From Arthonia radiata (Eukaryota > Ascomycota > Arthoniomycetes > Arthoniales > Arthoniaceae): a stretch of DNA of 64,000 bases. Position 1 is the first letter of the stretch. The number at the start of each line of letters is the position of its first letter. The translations under genes were made by a program, and so were the position numbers. The notes under the pieces were generated by a model, which saw only the letters and a program-made list of their open reading frames with translations, had not been told where the DNA came from and did no database searches. Below, in pieces: positions 45,001-56,255 of the stretch. The DNA lies in contig PSQN01000010.1 in the NCBI GenBank assembly GCA_002989075.1, positions 186,001 through 250,000 on the forward strand, read 5' to 3'.

Positions 45001-46859
45001 ATGGGAAGTCCAGGAGACTTCGGCGGCAAAGTGACGCTTTGCGCGACGGTCGGTGGGTGCCTCGCCGGCTCAGACGGAGCGAGAACAGACGCGATGGACT
45101 CCGTCGCAGGCTGTAGTCCAGCTGGTATGTGGCCCGGTGGAAGTGCAGCTCTGGGTGAGCTCGGCAGACCAACGGGCACTGAAGTGGCATCTTTTGCTGG
45201 AGAAGTGGATGTAGGTGATGGCAACGCCCCACTTTCAGGTGTCGACGCCTCATCGCCCTTTTGTTTGCTTTTGCTCTTCTTACTCTTCTCTGATCTGCTT
45301 CTTGCCTCTTCCACGAGCGCCACCATTTCCCGCTCGCGATCATCATCTGCCCTAGTTCTCCGACGTCCGCGCTCGAACTGTGGCAAGTTCCCGTATAAGA
45401 TGACCTCGTCGCGCTCATCACCGTAGTCTGAGTTCGAGGCTTGGGTGTTGGGAGCATCGGTAGGTGGAGGTGAGTGCGTCGATTGAGCCAAGTTCAGTGG
45501 TGCAGGAGCAGCCTTGCGAAGCTTTTCGTTAGGGCTTGACAAAGGCTTCTGAGGAGTGGCTTTAGGCGTCGCAGGGCTTCTTTGCTGCTGCTGTAGCAAA
45601 TCCTTTCCTTGCAGTTGCGTAGGTTGCCGTGTGGAGCGTGGGATCGCGACAGGAGGTAGGTTTGCGATCTGATCGTCTGAGTAGCTGCTTGTTTGACTAT
45701 CGTCAGTCAACGCAGAGATTGCAGAGTCCTGAGATGCAACGATCTGATGAGGGACAGCTCGTGGACTTCGGGGCGACAAGGGGGATAGCGCATTGGTCTG
45801 GGAATAATCGAGTGACATGCTCGGTTCAAGAGCAGCACTTCTGCCATCTTGACCCCTCTGCGTCGCCTCTTTGACCTCATTCGCGGCCGCCACATTGCGC
45901 GGAATCGCAGGAACAGGCTCAGGCTGGTAATCCTTCAGTCTTTTGCGGTATCTCTCTTTGTCTTTCAGGGCGCGTTCAAGGTCGGCGTGCAAGCCATGAA
46001 CCATGCTCCTTTGCTTTTCCACCAGTCTCCAGAGCTGCTCATTGCGCGAGCTCAAGCCCTTATTCTCTTTGAAGAGTTTCTCAATTACGGCGAGAGGATT
46101 ATTTGCAGCTTGAGCCGCAAGGGAGCCAGCATCGGGCGGTGGATTTGAGGTGACCGTCGTCTCGCTCGACGAATGGTGAGAGTGACCAGTACCTTGGGAG
46201 AGTATGGAAGGTACGGCCGAGGTTGCAGAAGAGACAGACGACATTGCGGAGTCCATGGATGGATTGCGCTGGTTCGTAGAAGGCCGGATCGCTGCGCTTC
46301 TGGGATGCTGTTCCATAGAACCCGAGGCAGTCGATAGAGACGTGCTCTTCGAAGAGCTGCTTCCCGTGGTCAAATCTGGCGACGTGAAAGAACGGCGCGG
46401 TGCTGTCGCATTCGCGAGTGTCCCGAGTGTGGGCTGCTCGCCTGCTCGAAAGGCTGCCGGCGCCTCAGATGGGATGCGCGAATCAGGGTAAAGCGGTGGT
46501 CGGGCCAGGGGGTGATTCAGTCGCTGAGGTGTGTGCTGACTGAACGGCTGTGCGCGCAATGGTGTTGGCGCGCCATTAGCTAGTAACGCTGTGGACACTG
46601 CTGCGGTCCGGGTTTTATGGGTGACTTGTGAAAGCGAAGGGAGGGCTGATGAGTTGGTGGGGTTCGCAGCGGTAGATTGAGCGGAGTGATGAGGAGGGTC
46701 GAACAAAGAAGTCTGGGGTGGGATATTACGATTATTGTTCGCGCCGGATAGTGCTTGTTCACTACCGGGAGTATTATTATGCGTCAAAGCTGCGGTTGCA
46801 AGCGGGCCTCGCTGGCGAAGGTCGTGATAGTGATGATTGGAGTTGAGGGGCTCTGACAT
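42059..46859 (-). CDS. Bem3-like RhoGAP with PX and PH domains
   Basis: Two exons (46859-43076, 43011-42059) encode 1578 residues. Bem3-type proteins switch off Cdc42 at sites of polar growth. Order seen: disordered Ser/Pro N-terminus; coiled coil at about 250-310 (LFKENKGLSSRNEQLW); long disordered Pro/Ser stretch; PX domain at about 710-840 (YRGFVAEQYPGLLLSP); PH domain at about 880-985 (EGYLAKKGKQFGGWKSRYF); RhoGAP domain at about 1150-1370, with the arginine finger in EEGIFRLSGS and the conserved LKLYLRELPDTIL and NRMTLKNVGIVFAPTL blocks; Ser-rich tail. The 64-nt intron falls inside the RhoGAP domain. Start chosen at MSEPLNSNHHYHDL, the first ATG of this frame with plausible sequence; an open 26-residue extension upstream is less likely. 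Confidence 0.93.
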
Positions 46860-48778
46860 GCTCCCCGGAGGTGTGAGAAGAGCAAGAATGCTCACGGCCG
46901 TGATGTTCCTCCAGACAGACGACCAGAAGGCTCTCAAGGGGTGTGTTCAGAGCATCAGGCTTGCGATAGTTCATTGGTTTGTCCGTGAGGCGCCGTCCCG
47001 ATCCCCCCTGCACTCATCTGACTCGTATCGACGCTAACGTCTCCTTACACGATAGACAGACGACGACGACAAGGACGCATGGTAATTACCAAAGATGAGA
47101 TGGGATCATTTGGCAAGAGTTTCAGAAATGTCCACTAGAGAGCCGTGGACGCAAGACGGCGCTGCAGTGCCTGACAGTAGCGACGACGGCGACAATGACG
47201 ATGACGATAAGGCTAGGCTGCTCATGTGACTGGAAAATCGCCAAGACGCGGTCTCACTCTACATGTCAGGATACGATGCCGGCTCCTACCACTTCTCTCA
47301 ACCTCCAAGCTTTCCAGCATTTGGCCTGGAAAGTCTAAGACTGAAAATTCATCCTCTGACGGCGACCGATGTCCGTTGCAGCCAGCTTGATTTCGTGATA
47401 GCTGTGCGGTGAACCGTGGAGGCTTTGGCCAAGGTCGTCTCATACCACCGCTAGGTCGGCAAGTGATCCTGACATGCATAATGATAACATCTGCACGAAA
47501 TGGTATGATCAGAGATCTGCACCATTTCTCCTCATTTCTCATCTCCTCAACGCACTCCTTCCTCTTTGGATTGGACCATCTTTTGGCAAATTCACAAAGG
47601 TTTTCAGATTGTATGTGTTCGCCTCACATCGCTTCGGACGGGTTGTCACCAATCGTCCAAGTTTCTTCGCAGGCGTCGACGATATCGAGATGAAGAAAGC
47701 GTCCCCACGCATGGACCAACTGATCAGGCGGCAGATTGCCCCTCTCTGCAGCCCTTCGGCACTTCGAGCTTGTGGACCACATTCACTCCAGCCACTGGTA
47801 ATCATGCAAAGGCGGGAGCCTTGTCTGGACAATTGACAGAAGGTACAGCCTATCAGCTCGATTCTCGTACCCTCAACGCCCCTTGAAGTGACAATGGGAA
47901 ACGCTCCGCATGTGGCACAGTCAGATAACAGTGGAGACGCCACTATGGGAGCCGTCACTTACAGCCCCACACTCACGTCTTGTGTTACCTGGGCGGCTGA
48001 GCCGCCTTTTCGTCGTATCGTTTAAGCTTCTTCTCAGTCTTGTGGGATGGAGTACTGTCCGGACAAAGTCTCTGCTCATGTATGTCTCAAACGTCGTCAA
48101 ATGCAAACATGCAGACTTGATTGTGGGGGCAGGCTCCGCGGTATCAGCTGTTTTCGTCGCCTTGCTATTCCTGAGACTCTTGGCTCGTCTGGCTCGCCTC
48201 TACTGTCTCTTAGTGTTGCCCCGTCTCAAAGAAGCTGTCTTCTCTTTCTTGCTAAGACCCTTGTGTGACGTATCTTGACATGGAGCGGAAGAAAGTATGA
48301 GGGAAAGCAAAGAGAATAAGGTTCAGCAGAAGCGATGGGATAGTATGAGCGGTCTAGCAGCCTGACCGCTATTGATGATACAAGCTTCTTCACGGATATA
48401 TCAAATTTCAATGAAAAGCCAGACAGCATATAAAGGAGTATGTTCTCGAATCTCTTCTATTACGAAAATTTTCTGGGGAAAGATTTGGTACAGGCTTGCG
48501 CATACCGTCGTTGAATGAGAGTGCAACGTGAGTGACCTGTACAACCAGCGAAACCGAAGGCCTACTGTGGGCTTTGGCAAGTCTGTACCTACTTGAATCA
48601 CGGCGTCGAACAGATGGCTTGAAGGAAGGCATTGAGCCTAAGTTTCATGCCTTGGGCAGCGAGAATTGCTGCTGAGGTGTTTCAGCATATACATTAATGA
48701 GCTACATAGCTACTGTAGTATTGCATCATCTTCCGCAGGGTGCGTAGGCGCGCGGTTGAAGATATTTTGTACATTTAC
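46860..48778. other. Long intergenic region, about 1.9 kb
   Basis: No gene supported. Several frames of 60-140 codons overlap on both strands with no recognisable product. The left end is the promoter of the RhoGAP gene. Confidence 0.4.
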
Positions 48779-50560
48779 CTAAAAAGGTGCTGTGAAGTTT
48801 GTGCGCTGGTGATCAGTTGAACCGGGCACTAGGTACGGCTGTAGACTTGGTGTAAGCACAAAATCTCTCAACAACGGAAGAAATCTGACGTACCTTGTAC
48901 TTGGGGAGGTTGTCGAGCACGTTGTCCGGCAAGTTCAATGTATCCTTCACTATCTGCCTTGGCGTCAAGCCGAGCCACTGCGAGGCGCTGATATCGGTAA
49001 ATTTGGGCTGCTTGAGCATCTCGAGCAACACGACTGGCTCAGTGCCTGTGTTCTCTATGTAGTGGGCGAAGGTCATGGGGATGTAGCCGACGTCACCTGG
49101 ACCGTAATCAAATGTTCTCGAGCTAGATGGCGGTGAGAAGACTGTTATGCGAGCGGTTCCTGAGATGAAGAAGTTCCACTCGTCGCTCTGCAGATGCCAG
49201 TGGAGTTCACGCATCGCGCCCGGCTCCAGGGTGACTAATGCTGCGGACCTGCACAGATACATCAGCCATGACCACAGCGTGAACGGGGGCGGATAGGCGC
49301 GTTACTTACATATCCGCTGCAGCGGGGAACACAGTGGGATCAGCAATCTTGAGAGATCCTGCACCCGGGATCGTCATTGGCTCCTGCTGACTGAAGTGAT
49401 ACGAGTATTGCGTAGCGGCTTGATTTGTCGCTCCATTCGGGCCCACGGTCCTCTGCTCATCAATATTTGCAGGGGCGGGAAGACCCTCGAAGATGAACAG
49501 GTCGTCGTCAGGAAGGCCGTCGAAGTCGCCAACATCCGCTTTGAAGTTCTTTGCGAGCACTTCAAGAGGGTTTCGCATCATCATTTCGGTGACCAGGCTC
49601 GTTCCCTCCTCAGAGAAGTACCCATCGTCGAAGACCAACAGGAATTCGGCTCCGTTCTCGAGTGCTTGAATGGAATGCGGGATGCCTGGTGGGAAGAACC
49701 ACAGGTCGCCTTGACTGATGTCGTCGATGAAACTCTCGCCATTGTCATTTACAGCGGCAACACGTGCGCTGCCGTTCAACATGTACGACCACTCTCCAGC
49801 TTGGTGCCAATGGAGCTCGCGGTAAGCATGCGGCGAAAGACGCATGTCGACACCAGCCATTTCCAAAGCTATTGGCAGGACGTCGTGGTTCTGCTGTCTC
49901 GCCCAGCCGGCGCCGTTGAGACCGAGATGGTTATGGCTCAGGCCAAACGGCCATACCGCGTTATCGACATCCCCGCTATCGGTGCCTGGTGCGGCGAAGA
50001 GGTCTGGGTAGATCTTGTCCAGGCGAGAGGTGTCTGCGTACATTATCAGTCAGGTATATCCCACTGGCTGCAGCAACTATGCCGCAATGCTGGATAAAAC
50101 TTGTCAAGCGTCACTCACCAAGAGCTGCGTCCTTCGAACCACCGGCCTGGCCGCGGATCGGTTGTGGCTGGTCGACGTCCTGAAAGTCGAGGATCAACCC
50201 ATCGTCTGCATCTGCCGATTGAGCTGGAATCAAAGTCGGACTCGGGACTGCAGCATCACCGGAGACAGGCTGCCCGTTGTAGCCGACGAGGCTTTGAGTC
50301 GGATATGGTTGCCCACTTGCTCCGGGCGGCGGGGATGCGATCGCAGTCGGCTGATCAAGAACAATGGGACCGCGTGTGCGTTGAGGCCAAACGTTGTTCG
50401 CCGGGTTGACCGCCGGGGCATTTTGCCGTGCCTTCAGATCATTACGGCGCTGTTTGGCAGGCTCAGTATCAGGTTTAGCTTGACCATTTCGAGCCGGTGC
50501 CGCAGACGTTGCCGTGAGGAGGCTAGAAGCAAGCAGTACGTTGATGAATGAGCTCAGCAT
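48779..50560 (-). CDS. Secreted oxalate decarboxylase (bicupin)
   Basis: Four exons (50560-50119, 50033-49310, 49248-48894, 48838-48779) join to 526 residues. The enzyme splits oxalate to formate and CO2 with manganese. A signal peptide opens the protein (MLSSFINVLLASSLLTATSA). About 130 residues of Pro/Gln/Ala-rich sequence with dibasic sites (KQRR) follow before the first cupin. Each cupin keeps its metal ligands: RELHWHQAGEW with FFPPGIPHSI in the first, RELHWHLQSDEWN with YIPMTFAHYIEN in the second. The last exon replaces a read-through end; the joint gives KYKPYLVPGS. A secreted bicupin fits acid detoxification or control of external oxalate. Confidence 0.92.
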
Positions 50561-51879
50561 CGTGAATACCTTGAAGTGAATTGCCTGAGGCTCAGACACA
50601 ATCACAGCACAAGAAAGCCCGAATGAGAGGATAGTCAGACAGCGGAGGGTAATTCAAGAGCGGGTGTGGCGTAGGGCCACTCATGTTTATAAATCATCAC
50701 TGGAGATGGTATGATGTAGCCACCTACAAGGATCCACCCGTCTGTCGCGACAGATGATAGATCAGGAGACTGGCGCGTCCCAAGTGTCGGCATGAGCAGC
50801 AGTTTTCTCGGAGACCAGAGAGAGAGGCATGTCCAATAAACATAGTTCCGGTGCTTCCACAGCTGAGCAGTGCTATTACTACATTCACCCCTGCTAGTAT
50901 CTACGCAGCCTGTTACTCCTCAGCAAGCACATTCTAGCCCATGCAGCAAGCGGCAGGAGCGTTTCGTCCATGCTTATTGAAAGCCATCACTGCCGGAATG
51001 TCGCCCAGGAGTCACCTTCATGCGCGACATTCGACAGTAGGGCACAAGAGGTGCGGCTGAGACGGCACAAATGCGTCGGCCTTCGGCACTGATGGTGAGG
51101 CGATTTGCCAGCGGAAAGACCGGAGAGAAGGTGAGGTGGAGTGAATTCGTTCTGCACAAGCACACAAGCTTCGCAGCCGTTGATCGACCCGACGGAAGCG
51201 TGATCCCGGGCTGGGGCGAAAATGATGCTTTTCCCCACAAGATACCCCAGTTGCCCATGATTCGCGCTCCAGAGTAAGCCTCGAAATTGATAGCAGGCTC
51301 ACATTCTCCAGATTGCCAAAGGTCGTTCCACGGGGCAAATACGGCAGGGCCAATGATCCATATTGCTCTGAGCTGCCTGAAAGAGCTGACAACGTTGACA
51401 TGGTGGCCAAGGACAGTAGATTGCGTCCTGTGTGACGAGCGAGACCTCGATGCGGACGAATCAAGGATTAGTTTAGCCAGAACCCACCGTCTTACCAAGC
51501 GTGGAGTCAATGCCAAGAAATTCTGTCGGCAAGACATCGGACGATAGCACTTTCCTAAGGCAAGAGACTCAAGCACGTCAAGGGAGCCATAACAACCAAA
51601 CTCGCCCACGTGCGTGGTGATGCGCACTGGGATGCTGTTCGCTGGACATTGTGGTTGTACTGTAGTAGCGAAACCGTCAAGCGAGGTGTACACGGTTGAC
51701 TGTTAAGCTTGCTAAGCATTCGGCGACCGCTTGGCGATGTATGAATACTCCTGCGCAGTAGGTTTGGCTTCCACTGCACAGCATAGGCAGGGATGCGTCT
51801 CAGCGATACACCTACCCACCCCTTGCAGGATACTCTTCTTTTTTTAAAACTCGCCCTGGAAGATGGTCAGCCGCCCTTG
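50561..51879. other. Intergenic, about 1.3 kb
   Basis: A 239-codon minus frame (51693-50974) is open but begins with GTG, overlaps frames of similar length and looks like no known protein. No gene called. The left end is the promoter of the oxalate decarboxylase gene. Confidence 0.4.
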
Positions 51880-54634
51880 TCACGGGACGTATACCCCATT
51901 GACATGGGGTGCTGGAACTGTATTGCCAACATCGCCAATCTCATCCATTTCTTGAAGCGTAAAATCAACCAGATAGCTATCGTCGATGAGCTCTTCCATG
52001 CGAGAATAATGGCGCTCCGTATAAGCTTTCAAGGCATCTAGCATCTCCTTGATGCCAAGTGCCTTACCACTTCGTAGACTTAGCAGTCGTTTAGGCGGGT
52101 GGCTCTTCAAGATTGTCCAGAGTATTCTTTGAGCGACAGGTGCTGTTTTCGCGTTAGTATTCCAGTCTCGCACACGACCGAGCAGGGCCATCAATTGGTC
52201 GTTGCTCAGATTTGCGATCACTTCATCAACAGCTTTCACTCCACACAAGCTGCCCTGCTCCGGCGGGTATGTGCCAACAACTGCTGTAAAGAGCGCTAGT
52301 AGCCGGGCTGGATGGTTCAGCTGCAGCGCAAGAGTGATTGCTTCGCGGTACGAGCCGTTGCGCATGAAGTTCTGTAGACGTTGATCCTCTTCGATCCTTG
52401 CAGTGGACGCTGCGGCACTCTCAGCGGCTCTGCTTGAGGTAGTATTTCTCCACCATGTAATGACTCCGTCGCCTCCCCCGGACATCAAAACATCCTGAAA
52501 TGGATGAGCCAACAAGGCCCATACCCGGTCAGTATGGTTGTCCAATGTCGTGGTCACTTCCCCAGACATGACATCCCAGACTTTGACCAAGCCGTCACCA
52601 GCTGCACTGGCCGCTTGCAGGACTTGCCTTGATCTTGGTTGATTTGATTGACCTTTATAATCTCCGTCTTCCATGTCAACAACATCTTGGCCGTCTGTCT
52701 CCCTCTTCGGGGTGTGAAACGGCTGCCAAATCACCTTCAAGACGCTGTTTGTATGCCCCTCGAAAGTGCGTAAACAACTGTAATCGGCCAAACTCCACAC
52801 CTTGACTGTCTTGTCTCCACTCCCTGTCAACACAAACCCTCGTGCATTACTGGCTTGGTTGACTTCGCTCGCAATCTGGGGCGTGCCATGCGGTGCAAAG
52901 CGTACTGACCATACCCCGCGACGATGACCACGAAGGACGCCGATCACCTCTCCATCCTCTACAGACCAAATCTTGACGGTTCGATCTTGAGACGCTGAAG
53001 CAAACAACGCGGATTTGTGGTCGACGTCGACAGCGTTGATATCCTTCTCATGGGCCTTGCGAGTGTATGTTGCACGAGCTGACCTGTCTTTGCTGGACTT
53101 GCCCGCCGAGATTGTCCAATGCTTCACAGTCTTGTCTTGTGATCCAGTGACGACAAAAGCCGGAGGATAGTCCAAAGGGTCCGTGTGAGCTCGAGATTCA
53201 GCTTGTGGTTGCGTGCGTGGTAGAGCGACGGCGCCTATCGACTCAGCATGGCCAGATAGAGTACAAACACACTCAAAGCTTTTGTCATTCACATCAAGTC
53301 GCCAAAGCTTGGCTGTATTGTCTTTCGCTCCTGAAACCAGCCAGTGGCCAGACCAGTCAACGTCTAAGCAGATGACGATGTCCTTATGTCCGCTCAACAG
53401 GCCGACATCTGAGCCAAAATATTGATCCTGCGTATTCGCCTTGGACTCACCGGACTGAAGAGATAGCACTTTGATGTCTTCCACATTAGTAGCGACCGCG
53501 AGATATGTACGATCTCTACCGACTAAGCCAAAGTCAATGATTTCGTCATGTGTCCCAGAGATAGATTTGAGCATGGTGAGGCGCCCAGCAGAGTCAGCTT
53601 GGTCATCTAAGTGCTTTGAAGACCGTAGTTGTAGACTCAAATCGACATGAGCAGACACGACCTCTCGTACGGCCGGGTTGATGATCAGCTGCATAATCGA
53701 AGACGCTGTGCCCTCTGCACGAGAAGGCAGCTCAGTCCGTTTTGCTATGTTCCATACGCGCACACGACCGCTCTCACCTCCAGCAGCGAAGTACTGCGGC
53801 GATATGAAGCCAGCTGACTCTATTGATTCCAGTGCGGGTATCGTGCTGAGAGATTTCCAATTCGATATGCTCCATAGAATGATGGTCTTATCTCTGCTCG
53901 CCGATAACAGCATTTGCTGCTCTTCGTTGAACGCTAATGCGCGGACGACGGACACGTGCGACTCCAGAATTGCTACGCTCTTGCGAGTCTCAAGATTCCA
54001 GACGCGGATCTGGCCATCCTCGTAACCCGCGGCTAGTCTGTAACCTGCTGTCGTCGTTTTCTTACTGCCATGTTTGCTTGCCTTCTGCTCTCTGACTTGA
54101 AAGAAGCAGAGACTTGTCACTACGCTGCCTTGGCCGTGAAATGTGTGCGTGGCGAAGGCGCCTTGTATGTCCCATATCTTTGTAATACCATCTGCTGACC
54201 CAGTTGCGAGGAGGCTATTGCTCTCATCAATCGCGGTCGTGACAACAGGAGCGCTGTGTGGCTTTAGAGTCCTCTCGGGTAGTAGCTTTACAGTACCATC
54301 TTCCAGCGTTTGCAGCGGGCATATTCGTAATGAGAGCGATCGTGAGCAAAGTATTACGTGGGACCCAGAGGAGGTGAGCGCGAGAGTGGTGATAGCTTCG
54401 CCATCCTATTGCTGTCAGCGAGTATCTTACACATTCAGCATGGTGAGCACGCACTCCTTCGAGCTTCGCAAGTCGCTGACCGGTTTTCAGATCGGTAAGC
54501 AGCGCATCCTCGCCGAGAGTAGTCGCCAGCAGGCGTCCATCACTGGCTAGCGCAACTGCACCACCTGTGTATATTGGTTCGATAACCTTTTCTGCCTCGT
54601 AAGAGGTCTGGACAACAGTCCTGTTCAGGGCCAT
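51880..54634 (-). CDS. UTP13: U3 snoRNP WD-repeat protein Utp13
   Basis: Two exons (54634-54455, 54405-51880) encode 901 residues. Utp13 belongs to the UTPB (PWP2) subcomplex of the SSU processome. Two WD40 propellers fill about residues 15-700, with many GH...W-D/S repeats (for example SASQDRTVKIWSVEDGEV and TGSGDKTVKVWSLADYS). The C-terminal helical Utp13 domain (about 750-880) contains LALQLNHPARLLALF and LQEMDEIGD. The N-terminus MALNRTVVQTSYEAEKVIEP matches the family, which fixes the start. Length is close to the usual 820-900. Confidence 0.94.
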
Positions 54635-54824
54635 GAGTGAGCAAAATGGACATACGCGAAAAGACGCGCTGCAAATCATACGATCACATGAAATTTCGCG
54701 AAACGGAGATATGGTGTAGATCTGCTTAAACCCGATCTCTGATTGGCATTGGGAGATGCGGAGCTTGTTCATGGCAAACAAGATCTTTTGAAGCAGGTAT
54801 CAGCGAATCAAGTCAACAGCGAAG
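54635..54824. promoter_or_regulatory. Compact divergent promoter UTP13 / TRM140
   Basis: Only 190 bp separate the two start codons. It contains ATGAAATTTCGCGAAA at about 54687-54702, which resembles the rRNA-processing element (AAATTT core) known from yeast ribosome-assembly genes. Shared control of an rRNA and a tRNA maturation gene is inferred. Confidence 0.35.
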
Positions 54825-56176
54825 ATGGACGACATCGGGGCTTCTGGCAATGGTGCAGCCGTCCACGAGGCAGACCTCACCAAAGGCATGGAGCACATGC
54901 GCTTCTACGTCTCCGTCCCCACAACGCACTCACCCAAACCACGCACACCATCCGCCCAAGAGACCACTGCAACACCACTTCCTGCAAATGACAACCCCAA
55001 CGTCTACGGCATCCCCGACTCCGCCATCAACCCACCACGCCAACCACCCGCCAACCGCCCCTCAAGCCCCACCTCAAACCCACAAAAGCGCACCGACCCC
55101 TTCCAATTCGGATCGCGATACCTCGAGGAAGGCGACGACATCTTTGAATTCAACGCCTGGGATCATGTAGAAGTCGACGATGCATTCAAAGCCTTCGCAG
55201 AAGAGCAGTTCACGAGGCAAAGGGAAAGCCCGGCTAGCGAATACCACAGGAGTACGTTGGAGCTGCTTGTAAGCGTGCGCCTCCGATTACGCGGATGAAA
55301 TTATGTGTATAGTGGTGCTAACGGGGTGGTTTAGGTGTGATCAACGGCAATCCTGAGAAGCCGTGGAATCGCTTCTACACCAACAATGCGGGCAACTTCT
55401 TCAAGAATCGCAAGTGGCTGTTTCAAGAGTTTCCTACGCTTGAAGAAGCAACGAAAGCACCGGCGGAGGGAACGCGGAATCCAGTCAGGATACTGGAGAT
55501 TGGTGCAGGCGCTGGCAACACTGCCTTTCCCCTGCTGGTCGCCAACAAGAATCCTGATCTTAAGGTCCACGCTGTGGACTTCTCCTCCGCAGCCGTCGAG
55601 GTCATGAGAAGAGATCCAGCATATGACCAGAAGCACATGCAGGCTGACGTGTGGGATTTGGCGGCGCAGACAGAGGATGGAAGCGTCAGTATAGCACCGA
55701 ATGTGGAGGTGGGAAGCGTCCATATCGCGGTGATGGTCTTCGTATTCTCAGCAATGGAGCCGAAGCAATGGCATCAAGCTCTGCGAAACGTATGGGCGGC
55801 ACTCAAGCCAGGCGGTGAGGTGCTATTTAGAGACTACGGTAGGGGCGATCTTGCACAAGTGCGCTTCAAGAAAGGCAGATGGATGGATGAGAACTTCTAT
55901 GTACGGGGAGATGGCACCAGGGTCTACTTCTTCGACGAGGAGGAACTGAGGATTATTTGGAGTGGAACTGGGAATATGAGTAGAATCAGTCAGCTTGACG
56001 GAGCCGCTGATGAGACAAGTGGTAAAGTAAGAAAGACGACAGACCAAAGTTGGCCGTGCTTCGAGATAGTAAACCTAGGCACAGACAGGCGCATGCTCGT
56101 CAATCGCCAACGAAGACTCAAGATGTACCGGTGTTGGATGCAAGGAAGATTTAAGAAGCCGCAAGATGGTGAGTAA
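54825..56176 (+). CDS. TRM140: tRNA m3C32 methyltransferase, Trm140/METTL2-like
   Basis: Two exons (54825-55251, 55335-56176) encode 422 residues. The family methylates N3 of cytosine 32 in the anticodon loop of tRNA-Thr and, in some members, tRNA-Ser, in the cytosol. Family blocks: FGSRYLEEGDDIFEFNAWDHV, NRFYTNNAGNFFKNRKWLFQEFP (in part), the SAM motif ILEIGAGAGNTAFPLL, AVDFSSAAVEVM and LFRDYGRGDLAQVRF. The yeast protein has an actin-binding N-terminal extension; here the N-terminus is only about 100 residues, Pro/Ser/Thr rich. It is head-to-head with UTP13. Confidence 0.93.
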
Positions 56177-56255
56177 TGATCGAATCTAGTTCAAAGGAAT
56201 AAATACACCTAGAGGCCATGCTCCATCTACATGATATCCAACATTGACTCACGCT

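Noticed and set aside
50974-51693. 239-codon minus-strand frame
   Set aside because: Starts with GTG, overlaps other long frames, and the product has no recognisable motif; likely chance.
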